From positions 62,001 to 126,000 of the forward strand of contig MU404080.1 of NCBI GenBank assembly GCA_022695795.1: 64,000 bases of DNA, in the 5' to 3' direction. Shown piece after piece: positions 34,583-47,581 of the stretch (its first letter is position 1; every line of letters starts with the position of its first letter). The stretch comes from Biscogniauxia marginata (lineage: Eukaryota; Ascomycota; Sordariomycetes; Xylariales; Xylariaceae). The translations under genes were made by a program, and so were the position numbers. The notes under the pieces are model-generated. The model made no database searches. It saw nothing but the letters and a program-made list of their open reading frames with translations, and had not been told where the DNA came from.

Positions 34583-36300
34583 GGCGAAGCAGAGATTCTC
34601 TAGGGCTGACCTAAAATTCTATCAGCAATGAATAAAATAGAATAGCCATTTTTTCATCCCGCGGGCTAACTCCAGACCACATGGCACAATTAAGTGTTGA
34701 AAGTGGGTTCAATGGTAGTTAGCTAGCTATGAGGATAGGAAGGGTGTTTGGGGGGGGGATTCAAAGTGATATATGGCAGCATTGTCTTCGAACAAATTTA
34801 TATGATTACAGGGAAGGGACAAATAAAGATTTGAGGGCTACACCAATGGAAACTTACTTATGAGTTCCGCAGCTGAACTATATTATATCACCAAATACGG
34901 TGATATTGCAATAATATTTATGACTCCTAATTAAATATCAGCATTTGTTTTCCCCAAAGGTTTAATATGCGGTATGCTAAGAAGGTCAAAGAGGATATGG
35001 GTAAATATGAGGAAGGATGGAAAAAAATTATTCAGTAGGTGTGGCCACCACCGCCAAGTTCTTGAGAACAACGGAAGAAGAGAGCAAAGAAGGGGATATG
35101 TTTTCAACTTCAATATGATTTGGAAAGATCAAATCAATTGGTTGTATAGTGTTTAATAACAGCGCAAACACCTCTTCCTCAGCAGTGGAAAGGAGCATGG
35201 TGTGTTGAAGGGATGTTGAAGTTCGGGGAAAAAAAAGAGCACTTACCTTGGTGCCCGGAGTTCAATAGATATAGATTGACTCCGTGTACACGGGAGGATA
35301 TGTTGGCAATGCCTTATTATGATCAGTTAGTTTTGCAACGTCTGATAGATTTGGTGTATGGGTATAGGTAATTAAGAAAATAAAATATGATGTTGGGAAA
35401 ATTTTATTTTGGATGTTGTGGAGATGAGAAAGAAGGGAAGGTGTCAAGTGGACCAGGTAGGGTTTAATATAGGGCCTGTGGGCAACGTGATCACGGTAGC
35501 AGAAGCTTTGTAGTGAATGTAAAGTGGTATGCCGGCAAGGAGCGACGTAGGAATAGGGGGTGGTTAACATACGTGTCGCCGACGAGGAGTCAAGTGAGTG
35601 AAACAAGACCTGGCCTGCCAAGGGTTGTTAGTATACCTTGTTTACATTGATGGTAATCAGGGCGCAATCCAATGGAATAAATACCCATGAAAGGAGAAGG
35701 CACGATTGGGTGGAAGAGAGTTGGTGTAGGGAACTTGTGTAAGTGATGGCGTAGATGCTAGGGCTGCAAGAGATAACATAGAAGATTGGTGTTGATACCG
35801 GAACTGGTGGAGATTAGGGCCCTCAAACCTATTCTGTACAGTGCACACAGAGTTGGATATATGTAAAGTAATAATAGGGATCACGTCGACGACTTGAAAA
35901 ACAAAAGCATGCATCAGAAGGTTGAACTTACCTGACTGAGAAGTGCTGGCTTGTCTGGCCCTGAGTTGGAGACGAAGTGCTTGATGGACAAGAATGTCAA
36001 AGGAAGAGGAAGGTTCTGCTAGTTGATTTCCAGGTGGAAGTGTCGCAGGAGCAGGAGCAGGAGACAGTGAGTGAAGGGAGGTGAGAGTAGAAGACTATGA
36101 CATGTCAGGCAAGTGCCGCAAAGGATGGTGGAAGTAGGCCCCCAGTGATAAATTGCATGATCCTAAACAGTAACACTGGTAGGAAACAATAGAGTGAAGG
36201 AGGGATACCATAATGTGTTTCACTTACCTTGTGTGGGACAGAGAAGACTGTGTGCTGCAGGTTGTTCGTGTGCGTTGGGAGATGATGGAAGAGTCGACAC
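34583..36300 (-). other. Probable spliced 5' leader of the 31.5-34.6 kb gene
   Basis: The minus strand has four strong GTAAGT donors at 36227, 35932, 35246 and 34857 but no long frame. An acceptor TTTTAG ending at 34611 lies just before the ATG at 34582. Pyrimidine-rich stretches (near 36000-36100) fit a fungal leader. This suggests a long 5' untranslated region with several introns, or alternative first exons. No exon chain is proven. Confidence 0.4.
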
Positions 36301-39300
36301 CAGGAGGGAGGAGGGGGAGCATAGATTTATATATGATCTAGGTCCAGACCTGGCCATTCACTCAATGGCGGACAATAAAACATATGCGTCATTGTCATCT
36401 AGTCGCGTCAATAGCGCAGTTTACAGCTTGTATTGTTCCTCCATGAAAACAATTCTAGTGAATGCCTTGATGACTACTTAGAATTCAACCGCAACCCAGG
36501 GACGGACATTGAGAAGACAACAGCGCCACATTGACATCATCTCTTTTATCACAGAATATGGGCCACTGGTAGATTATGTTGTTTTCATCAATGTGTATGT
36601 ACCCCTGGATCTTTGAGCATTCATTATAGAATTCTTAAACTAGGAGAAGGCTGTACTATTATATGGAATGCACACTTGTGCTTTAGCCGTACCATGACAA
36701 GTTAAAACCATCAGTTTAACTATCACGGAGAGAATGGCAGGAATACTCTTTGTTGTGTACTCAGGGTGGTCCAAAATGGTTATCAATGTGCTCAGTTGTT
36801 TGGTTAAAGCCTGATGGCAAAGCCCCTTGATGCTGAAAAGGGGCTTAGGCTTGTTTGAACACCAGTTCGACTCCTAGATATGTAATGACTTCATGGCGAA
36901 TAAATACTTCAACCGACTAGGACAAAATGAATATAATCACAATTACCTGGTCGAAACTTGGGTGGTGATAGGTAGGTAGGAAGAAACAGGGTCTGATCAG
37001 CAAGTCGCAACAGCGTGGATAGCCCCAGTAATATATATCTAATAATACATGTAGTGTCTGTGAAGATGGCTTTATAATTTGGATATATTGGGATCAGATT
37101 TTCTGTCTATGTACATTTTTAGATGCTTAGCTGGGATTTATGGTGATATGGATGGTAGGCTTTTACAGTCTATAATCGTGTCGAACGAAGTTTAAGGACG
37201 TGGGAATAGTCGTCCTTCCTATGTAATTTCGAGTTTAATGGTAGCCAGAAAAGGGGGTTTGATCCTAACGCCCGGGATTTCTCCGTTCAAGTAGTTGGCC
37301 AGGCCTAGGTAGTTTGATCTGAAGTAATGCCATCCAAGGTCACCAAGACGCAGGGCTTATCCGGCGCTTTCGAGTTGGGGTTGACTTTGTTTGCTTATAT
37401 CTTAAGTAAGGCAAGCATTCGTGCGTGCATAGCTCGTTACACTGGTGGAACTGCCAAACTTGGGTTGTTTTTTGTAGTGGCTGCCCACGGTGTGCTTACT
37501 TAGTTGATCCCCTGCATAGATCTTCCCCATGCTTGGTGTATTGAGTCGTAACCCAATAGTATTTTGAGACACTAGGTAAGTAATTCTGCCTCGTAGCCTG
37601 TGAGCCTTTTATTTCGATACATCGCACTCCCTCCGAGTCCTAGGTAGTTCAGCCGGATATGTCGGCCGCTCCTTCACGATACGCATACAACTCACAAATC
37701 CCAGTATTAATATGTGCGACATCATTAATAGAAGACAAAATAATTAACTCAATATATACCTTATATATATATATATGAAATCATATCCATATCCCGCAGT
37801 CGAATAGTGATTCCGGGATATCATTAATTGTTCAATATAACTAGCCTTTTCATGACCGCCGAGTAAATCCAGTGTCTTTCTTAGCACAACATCTGACCTA
37901 GGGCTCGTAGAAAAATAAGTGGCTAGAGACTTCAGGTTCTCAGGTTGTACAAAAATGTGAGGGACCTTAATACAGCTGTGTAAAAGTGTCGGGTGGTTTG
38001 ACAGATGGTGGTGGTCAGGGGTAGTGGCGAATGGCCAAGGTAGATGATGTATGCCAAAAATACATCATCACCCTTAAGAACATGTTACCAGGGTACGATA
38101 AAGACATAGGAGGCATACATGCCCTTTTCCCAAATACGACTGTAAAATAATTTCCTGCTATGCAGGAAATGTGCATTATACCATTTAATCGTAAGACAAG
38201 CTGCCGGCATTGCCAGTGAAACTAAAGTACAGTCTATCAACTCAGCCGAGGACTTTTTTTTTCATATTTACCTAACTATAAATTAAAAATTACTGAGCAA
38301 ACATTGAAGGTTAGAATGTCCCTATCAGAGATTACTCGATCTTCTAAACCTTTATATTATTGCCCAGCCCGCGTGAGTCCAAGAACTCAGAATTCAGAGC
38401 TGAACACTCGCTGTTGGCTGCCTAACATAGTATCCGCACAGTAGCTTCTAGAATGTATGCAACAGCTCCATATATATTGTAGTGTATCGTAATGAACAGG
38501 CAAACTGCAAAGATAATCGCGCAGTCATGGGAAAGGTGGTAAAGGGATCGACAAGTGACAACCACAAATCACGGTCCCATCGTCAGGGTAAACTCCAAAA
38601 CACACCCCTGTGTCGATCATATATCATAATCGGCGTCTACTAGACCCCCACGTTACCATGTTATTCACGTGAGGAACGAATCCTGTGAACGTCTGCTTTG
38701 CCGTCATCTAGTGCATTGCTAGTTGGCAGGATATCATGAAACTTGATGGTGGATAAAAGGAAGCCTATACTCTTCGATTCTATGCCATATCGCAACCCTA
38801 TGCTAGTATTCACAACACAAGCGAGACGGGCCGGAATGATGTATAAAAGATGAAGCTTGGGATAACGAAGCCGCCAAGAATTACGTAGGGCGGGGTCAAG
38901 GCCCAAGACACCGAGATCTCGAAATGGCACATGGTCAGGTGGCGGCGAGCCAAAACGCCGGGTTCCCAGGAGCTGATCGAGCAGCGTGGGATAGATAGAA
39001 GATTACCGAGCTGCCGAGAGGAGCAGCTCCCGCCTAGGCTGGCATCTCAAAAGTTAAGGATCCAGCACAATGGAACGCAGGCTCGAGATTGGCCGGGGAC
39101 CGAACTGTCGGGCAACCATTACGACAGCATGATCTGATAGGGATGGATGGTGTGACGGGAGGGCGTAACCTATCATTGGCCCTGGGGCCTTGGAACCTCG
39201 GCAGCCCAGCTTGTGATTCTTCGTACTAGTTGTGTTGTTGCTTTTGGCTCAGTAAGATTAGTGGCGCCGTGGAAGAAGGCGTATAGGGTTGGGAGAGGCG

Positions 39301-40744
39301 AGGCAACGTCTTCTAAACCAATATAGGGAGTATGTTGCGCAGCCCCAAATTTCCGAATAAACTCGACCCCCTTTCTTTTTTTTCTTTTTTGTCTTTTCAG
39401 TTTTCAAGGTGTATGTTAAGTGACTGAGTAGCCCGTAGATACGCAGCAGAGAGCTGAAATGAGAGGATTCTGAGATGAAGACTGCCGTGTCGTGTCGGTG
39501 GAACAACTCTCGTTCGATGTAGGTAGGGCGATCAGTCGGAGGAATGGAGAAGGTAAGGGGGACGGGTTCGGTACGATGCTATTACGAGTCGAATAATCTT
39601 CGTAGTTAACCAGGCCGGACCCCTCGGTCCAGGTCTGGTGTACAAACTTGAAAATGGTGGGGTAACCATAGGTTTGTGTGAGGTAGCCACAATTAGCCCC
39701 TCTAAGCTCAACTTGGCTTAGCACCCGACACCCCCACACTCCACAAAAGATCCGCTAGGCGCACGACCCACCGCCGTCTAATCCACACTCCCCCGCGTCC
39801 CCCCACTCTCTCGCTACCACAACCCAAAATACCTACCACTGCTACACCGCATTTCGTCCAGCTCTGGCCCATCTGCCCTGGATACTGGATCGCCGGCTGA
39901 CGAATCACTCACAGCTTCCTTACGACTTGTCCGGGCTTGTGCGGCTTGTCAGACTCGGATCTTCTTCGTGCTGCACATCCGAGCCACGAAGCCACAGCCA
40001 GCCAACACATGTCTACCCCCTCCAGCGACGAGACAGCGACGAGACAGAGACGTCCATCCTCTTGGCCTGACTGCTATTATTAACCGGTCCGCTTTCAGAT
40101 CGCCCCTGTCCCGTCCTGCCAGGGGAAACCACTTGGCGCTCGTGACCGCATTGCAGTGCTCGCACGCCCCCCACGCTAACCTCGACGTCTCGAGCTACCT
40201 GTTATAGCTCTTACTAGGTTCATACTTACATCCATCTAGACTACCACAGGCCGGCCGCTTCGTTTTAGCGGCTCTTTCTGAGACGTGTGAGTACGAGAAG
40301 CCGCCAAGTCAGGGAGACGATCACCCTCGTTGCTCTTTCTTCCATATGTAATCTCTACGTATCTATTGGGTCTTCGCCCCTCTGCCGCTTCAAGCGAAGC
40401 AACCACGAGGCTGTCCTCCCTCCCCCCCTCTCTCTGCTGGGAGGGCAATGGAGATGTTGCTGCCCATTCCAGGATCTCCCTCCCTCGTACATGTAGTCAT
40501 CAACACTTGTCTACTATCCGTATAAGTGCCACTCTGTCCTCCCTTACTAAAGCATGCTCCCCACCCACCCTTCTTTCGACATCTTATATAGGAGCCCGAA
40601 CCTACCCACTTCGAACTGTGAGCACTCGTCTTGTCTGCCCTTCTTAGAGTAGAGAGCATCTGCCGTTGAGATTCTGTCCGCGTCGTATTTGATCCCCTTT
40701 GCATCTTCAATAAAAGCCACACAGCCTTCTAGAACAACAACTCG
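36301..40744. other. Intergenic region, upstream of the aldolase gene
   Basis: No gene with domain support. It includes a tRNA-like but badly paired element near 36785-36885, TA-rich tracts near 37760, CCTAGGTA words near 37310 and 37640, and pyrimidine-rich promoter-like sequence from about 39700 to 40744 ahead of the aldolase. Minus-strand frames near 38661-38930 and 39416-39739 have no recognisable motif. Confidence 0.5.
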
Positions 40745-41683
40745 ATGACGACGTCACCAGTTCAACCCCGCCCTCTACCCGACGGCGTCTACGTCCCAAC
40801 GTTGGCCTTCTTCAAGGATAATGACGAGGTCGACCTAGAAACAACTCAGCGTCACGCGATATACCTGGCCGAGGCTGGGGTCGCCGGTCTCGTGGTGCAC
40901 GGCTCGAACGGGGAGGCAGTACACCTAAGCAGAGAAGAGCGCAGTCTCATTATACAGTCGACTAGGGCTGCCCTCGACCAGTCAGATCACCATCTTATGC
41001 CGCTCATCGCTGGCTGTGGCGCACAGTCCACGCGTGAGACTATCCAGTTATGCCGGGATGCCGCCACTGCTGGCGCTAATTTTGCCATCATTCTCCCCCC
41101 GGCGTACTACGGCGGTCTCCTCGATACCGCTAAGATCGTCCAACACTTCCATGATGTTGCGGACGCCAGTCAGATCCCGATCATAATCTACAATTATCCG
41201 GGTGCATGCTCCGGCTTGGATCTATCATCCGACGCTATTCTCAATATAGCGGGGCACCCCAATGTTCACGGTGTCAAGCTTACTTGCGGAAACACGGGCA
41301 AGTTAGCTCGTATAGTCGATGGTGCTAGGTCTGGCTTCTTTGTTGCCGGAGGAAGCGCAGACTTCATCTTACAAGGGCTTGTAGTAGGAGGCCACGGGAC
41401 CATCGCCGGAACCGCCAATTTGGTGCCGAGAGCCTGTGTCCGCATCTGCGAACTATACCAGGCTGGTGAATTCAAGGAAGCAAGAAGGCTACAAGCTACT
41501 GTTGCTAAGGCAGACTGGATCGCAATCCAGACGGGGTTCGTTGGCGTCAAAGCTGCGTTGCAGCTATTCAGGGGTTACGGTGGGGAGCCAAGAAAGCCCT
41601 GTGAAATACCAACTGGCGAAAAGATGGAAATGATCAGACAGGGGTTCGAGGAGATTATAACCCTCGAGACCGCACTGGCTTGA
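40745..41683 (+). CDS. DapA-family aldolase (dihydrodipicolinate synthase/HOGA-like)
   Basis: Intronless, 312 aa. This family uses a Schiff-base lysine in a TIM barrel to make or split pyruvate-containing compounds. Seen here: substrate-binding GSNGE (53-57), catalytic Tyr149 in IIIYNYPG, Schiff-base Lys178 in GVKLTCGN, and GGSADFILQGLVVGG near the C terminus. Fungi make lysine by the aminoadipate route, so lysine synthesis is unlikely. A role in breaking down 4-hydroxy-2-oxoglutarate, sugar-acid intermediates or a similar keto acid is more plausible. Length is normal for the family (about 300 aa). The start ATG follows a pyrimidine-rich promoter. Confidence 0.9.
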   Translation: MTTSPVQPRPLPDGVYVPTLAFFKDNDEVDLETTQRHAIYLAEAGVAGLVVHGSNGEAVHLSREERSLIIQSTRAALDQSDHHLMPLIAGCGAQSTRETIQLCRDAATAGANFAIILPPAYYGGLLDTAKIVQHFHDVADASQIPIIIYNYPGACSGLDLSSDAILNIAGHPNVHGVKLTCGNTGKLARIVDGARSGFFVAGGSADFILQGLVVGGHGTIAGTANLVPRACVRICELYQAGEFKEARRLQATVAKADWIAIQTGFVGVKAALQLFRGYGGEPRKPCEIPTGEKMEMIRQGFEEIITLETALA

Positions 41684-44600
41684 AAAAAAAAATTGCTGTC
41701 AGCATACTGCCAGCTGGTATCTGGCATCTCATTATCTATTGAGTATTACCTGGGTGGGCGGTAGCTAGAAATCGGCAACAGCATTGGCTGGAACCGTTTG
41801 CGGAGAGATGGAAAAGAAAATAGAGAAAGAGAAATCAGATAGTAGGTTATTATCACTAATGTTACGCGATTCCAACACGTACAGCTACCTGGGCAGTGTA
41901 AAGACATTCAGTATCGAGGTGGATCGCGCGGGTCGAGCTGACTCGCATGAGATGGAACCGCGATCCTACAATGCTCGTAACGATATCGGAAATCCATTAT
42001 TCTAGCTCCAGCGTATCTATCTACAAACCAACATTCAACACGTGTCACTGGCCGCATTTCATTTAAGCCAGCCACGCCTTCATGTCGAGTACCACGCGCA
42101 CAGCAGTGTCACTTGCCAGTATCTAGCAACGATGATCTTCGACCGCTCGCTCAGGATTATCAATTTCAAATAGCCCAGAGGTATTATAATGACTCATTCC
42201 GAGCCACGGTGTTCTCGAAGTATCAAAATAATATGCATGGAAAACGCGAGTCCGCAGATCCCCCAGGCAAGCCCCCGCAAGGGGTTACAATCCTTAGATC
42301 TGCAGCCACACCACACATACCATATATGTACGTAATTCAGTACCAGAAAGATTGGCATCTTGCGTTGCTCTGATACCTGGGAAAATCACAGGAAACCCAG
42401 CAATTATCAATAGTTATACTATCACACAGCCGAAAAACAGCGCTTGCTGGCGATGTCGTGCAGTGTCTGCAAGGTGCCGGCGCATACAGAGTCTCTTTTG
42501 GCAACCGGTTGCTGCGACGCTTGACTAGGGTCCCGGCCGCAGCACGGCCGGCCAGCATATCGGTACTACCCAGACTAGAACATGCCCTTTTTTCTTCTTT
42601 TTCTTTTTCCTAATTTTTTTTTTCTAGAGGTCCTCGTGTTACGCCGTACTGCATACAGTTTTTCATCCCGAATTGGTAATTCTCAATTAAGTAAGTAAGA
42701 TGGGGGTGGATTAGCCCATTACTTCTCCAATATCACGGGCACTCTGTGCGGTCTCGGAGGTCAATCTATAAGAGCAGGCTTACCAAGTCGGTGCCAGTGT
42801 CTTGGCCTAACCAAATATTAACTTATCTAGGTTACAAAACTCCGGAAAGGAATCCACCCCATGATTCGGGTCGCCTACGGATTCAACTGAATAAGATGAT
42901 ATGACGCTGCTAACGCGACACCGTCTGAGGGGGCATCTCGTGACGGCCTGCAACAGGAACCGGTTACGCAAGAGACTCAAACAGGTAACTGTCAGACCTG
43001 CTAGGGCTTACCGGGTGCGCTTTGGGGCCACTGTTATCGAATTAGCGAAGGAAACCTGGGAGGAGAAACATAACAAGACGATAGGGACCAAACTCGCCGC
43101 TTTGCTCCATGTCTATATTGCCTAGTCAGACGGAGCCTCACCTAGCCTAGCCCTAGTGGCGGAAGGGTTATGCACACTATTCGTCCGGCTCGGAAACGGC
43201 CAATGACTAGCGACCGGTATCTAATGCAAATAGTCGCCCCAGAAGATCTCATCTCTCTCCACATGAGTGGGAGAGGCCAGGATGAAAAACGAGGAGAACT
43301 TGGTCAAATGGTTGTTGCACCCCCACGTATCCCAGGCCAATCAACGATCGAAGGCATGGAAGGGACAAAATCATCGCCAAGCGGCACGAGGGGTTCAGTC
43401 CACATTGCAGCCGGAGTCCTTTTCTTTCAGTCTGATCTACCGTTGATAATAAGGAGAGAATGATGAATTCTGCGGGTTCTGATGTCAGGCCAAACCCCGG
43501 CGATCAGCAATCAGTCTGACTTGGTATCCCTGCGCCCATGCTGCCGATGGCTGCTGTCATGCTGCCCGTCCCTTGCCTTTGCGTATCCGACTGCAGAGAC
43601 AGGTGACACGACATGAGACGCGGCGGACGGTTTACCTCGAATGATTTACAGAGTTCCCAGGTGATGGGATTTGACTTTCTTTCATGTCGGCAGACCGTGG
43701 AGACGGGGTCATCTCGAAGATCAACAAGACAGCCAAGACTATCTCGCTTAGACACCGACCACGGTACGACGACGCTTCCATGGCTTCGAGGGGCTCACGC
43801 GCCCAGAACTTGGCTTAGTCACAGGTGCTCTCGACCATCGTAGTGTTGGGAAAGGAGAGGCCCCGAGAATTCTCCTACATCAGATTACACAATGCTTTGC
43901 GAATCGATCAAGTAGGATCACACTCCCTTCTCAAATTTAGGCTAGACACGGCACCCGGGGGCTCCCCTCAGAAGATCGATGTCTACTTGGCAGGTCATCC
44001 CCGAAATAGGCCCCGATATCATACGTCCTATGACCCGGGACTATTCCGTGGAACAGCAGTTTTTGGAACTCGACTTGACGAGCCTTTTGAAACCTTCAGA
44101 ACCGTAGGTTAGCTAGCCGCTAGAGACCTTGACGGGCCTTTTGTACGCAGAAGTCCGTAATGCCAAGCTGCGGGTAATCCCGTCACAGCCTAGGCCATAG
44201 CCTTTTTTACATCTGGCATCCAGGATTGATAGCCGGTTGAATGAAAAACACACGATTCTAGTTGCATAACGGAAGTTCTGGACAACTAAATCTGACGATA
44301 TCCCATGCGGCAGGCTATGAGAAAAAGGAACCACGAAATAACCTTGTGGTTATGAAGCCAGACATGTCATTGAATGGATCTCTTACTGTATCCCATATAT
44401 TACCCAGTGATACATGATGTATTATCAACTACCCTTGGCCACATCTTAGGCGTTGTGTTGGGTTCCATGAGAGCCTACTCGGCCTGACTATTCACCATTG
44501 AGAAACCTATTGCTGATGAGGAAGGTGGCCCACGAGGGAAGCGAAAGGCCGGTGCTTCTCGATAACCTTTCTTCCAGGACGACTCCCCGCACGACGAGCC

Positions 44601-46222
44601 TTTGTACGTGCTTCCTTAGTCATTAAACTCATGCATTGGTCGCTAACTGCATATGCACGGACGACCGACTTCGGTTGTGGCGGATGGCGGTTGGGGGATA
44701 CGAAGGAGATGAATTGCATACTCGATATGTGCATTGAGGGATCTTCCTGCAGCGCAGCAATACGTGTGTAGGACGTAAGTAGGGCTGCAATGTAATAGTG
44801 ACGGCGGCCTCCTCGTGAGGCCCAGACAGGCATTAAAAAGGTGGGCTCAACAACCCGGGGTTGTCCACCGTATATGAACTAAGTAAGCATCACGTATATT
44901 ACGCCTCGAAATAACCCGGAATGGAAATATGGGAACAACCCACGCGACGTGGACCATATCTCCAACTCCGGACGCACTTCTGCTCTCTCCCGTCAACCAT
45001 CCTCGCGCCTTCAAGTGGCCCGGTCTTTGGTATGGGGCGAGTCCGGATGTTTTCGTAAGAGAGATATCTTCGAAATCGTCCTTATCATGTTCCCAGCACA
45101 GCACGGTGGCTCCTTCCCTGTTTATCTCTACGGCTAACGCTCGTACGAGAAGGTCTAGGCGGCGGGCTCTATCATTGTACTTGGGCTTCTTGTGTGTAGT
45201 GATTGGGCAGAGTCGTGCCGGCTCGATAAGGCAATGGTGTTCTACCTGCTAGACAGCTGCATCTGTAGGTTGACTCTCACTGGCAGCAGTGGATAATAGC
45301 CGGTCTCCCTATATGGGGGTACGGGTGTGTCTGGTGGCCTCTCATTTGAGTAGACACCAGAAACTGAAAGACACATCCGAAGGACTGCATCCCCTACCGA
45401 TTTGAGGATCCACAGTGTCTTAGACATTGGCAGCTCAATCTGTCTTTGTTTTGCCAAGACTAGGGCACCTCCATATTTTCAGTATGTCGTGTTGTTCGAC
45501 TACACTTATTTCCCCCTTTGCTTTTGGGGTTGTCCAATACGGCTATTCGTTGATATAGAATGCAATTATTCAAGTACTCTCCAGTTATGTGGGCCATATT
45601 GACACGATTTATTTATGGTGGCGTTGAAAGACACTGGTTATTGTTAGCTGCTGGTTAGAGCTCTAACAAATTAAATGGAAAATATCAAGTATACAACTAA
45701 AATAAAGAGTATTTCAAAAGACCCCCTTTAATTAATCACATTAGTGACGACTATGATTACTCAACACAGGTAAATATACCTAGTTATGACAATTACATCA
45801 GCTAGCAAAATCCAGGCCTGGTATAATAATACACTAGAGTAGGTTCCTATGTAATATTAAATAATATTTCGTAACTAATACAAGCTGGTGAATACTTTAT
45901 AGACTTCCTATAAAGGCCTAGCAGTGCTCGTTTTCAACTTTCAGCTATCATGTTTTCATTATCGACCAAGATTGAGATTCCCCCTTACTCCTTTCAATAG
46001 GTAAAAGGTCTAAAGAATATTCCTTTTCGTGAGAACTACTACGTATACCTGGACCCGTAATTTTCTACTACATTGCTCGGGGCAATCGACTCGAACTAGA
46101 GAAAAAGAATACCTCTCGTCGACACTATTTCTCTAGCGTACATATACGACGCACTTTAACTTATCTTCAGACACCATATATCAGCCATAGTATCACCATC
46201 AGGTCTCCCAACAGCAAACAAA
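41684..46222. other. Gene-poor intergenic region
   Basis: About 4.5 kb with many frames of 70-110 codons on both strands and no domain match or splice-consistent chain. A long pyrimidine tract lies near 42591-42630. The segment 45600-46100 is moderately AT-rich. I report no gene. Confidence 0.5.
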
Positions 46223-46921
46223 ATGCCGGATATCGTCTGGGGTACCAACCTCCAAGGGCACAGTAGGTATACCGCTGACATGAACCATAATGATGCCCAA
46301 CGATATCTATCTCCTTCTGCCGCCACCTCTTCCCCCTTGTACGTCCCCATTGGGCACAGGCACAAGAGGCATGATTACGACAACGCCTACGTTAACAGCA
46401 GCGACAACCACAGCCACAGAAGCCCGATCGCCAACCCCCCGTACTACATCGCCACCGATCCCGCCGTCAGCGGCGCCGTGGACCCCTCCGTCACTAGCCG
46501 CCACCCGAACATCGGCCGCTCACCGTTTCCCGGGGTTCCCTGCAGTGAGTATCAGTCCAATAAAGAACTCTTCTTTGTTGCCTTGGCTATCCCGGCACGT
46601 CTTGTCTTGTCTTGTAAACTTTGGCTATCCGAGACAATGTCTCACGACGAACTCGGATGTTGGTCCGGATAACGGCAGCTGCTGACTTCTCTACTCCGTG
46701 TCCAAGTGGGGACGTGCACGTGTCTCTGCGGGTGCCAGGAGGCGGTCCCCGGCTGGCGGCGGGCGTGCGAGGACTGCCAGAACGGCGTGCACGACCGGCT
46801 GAGGCCGCGGGGCGTGCCCGTCCCCGTGCCCGTACACGTCCGCGTGCCCGTCCCGGTCCCTGCTCCCCGCCCGTCTCGGCGTAGTCCCGAGCCCGACCTC
46901 ATGAGAGCGGTGAGGTGGTGA
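46223..46921 (+). CDS. Small Cys-rich protein, unknown
   Basis: Two exons, 46223-46544 and 46707-46921, joined by a GTGAGT...AAG intron of 162 nt with a CTGAC branch point, give 178 aa. The ATG has a good fungal context (caaaATGCC). The first exon is His/Ser/Pro-rich and low in complexity. The second encodes GTCTCLCGCQEAVPGWRR followed by ACEDCQNGVH: six Cys in a tight pattern that could bind zinc. The tail is a Val-Pro repeat (VPVPVPVHVRVPVPVP) then Arg/Pro-rich. No signal peptide is visible. Function unknown. The splice join restores frame precisely and links the Cys block to the ATG exon, which is the main support. Confidence 0.55.
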
Positions 46922-47581
46922 GTTGATAGTATATTGCTAGGTAGGTGACGGAGTACCTAGTTCAGTTTGGGTTCACAGGGTCCAATGTAGCGAAGGCCAA
47001 TGAGGGGGGTAAGACGTCTATGGCGGATCGAGGAAGATGCTAAAGTAAAGAACAAGCCATAGAGAGATAGGTAAATAAAGAAAAATAAAAATAAAAGTAC
47101 GCTTTAAGAGGATGTTATCTGGTCGAGGGTCAGATGTAAGACAAGCCAGGCTCTCAAACAAGAGCACAGAGATTGAGATTACGAAGAATATACATACGTA
47201 CACACACAAATATACATATACTGTTAAATCTTGCTCAATATCCATACCAAGCAATTAAACTCCTGCAACAGCCCCATTCTGTTGAGATGAGAAGAAGATA
47301 TGAGGATAGGATCAAGTGTATTAATTCGAGGTGAGTCTAGGTAGATGGGCTTCGCCCATTTATATATACACAGGAGACCAGGGTCGTATAGCCCCATATC
47401 TTCAAATTCCTTAATACATGCAAGCGTGCATTTGTTGAGCCCCCGAAACGTTAATTTTTGTCTAGGTCCGTCAACTTCTCCCCCCCCAAGTAGATAAAAG
47501 TTGAAAGCAATAAAGGAGATCGCTTGATGAAGCATCCTCGATCAACCTTCCGGCGAGAAAGCACTGCACTAGCATAATATC
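46922..47581. other. Convergent intergenic space
   Basis: Between the 3' ends of the small Cys-rich gene and the DUF2306 gene. No gene seen; contains A-rich and CACACA tracts. Confidence 0.5.

Noticed and set aside
43825..44112. 95-codon plus-strand frame
   Set aside because: Protein-like in part, but no recognised family, splice partner or conserved motif.
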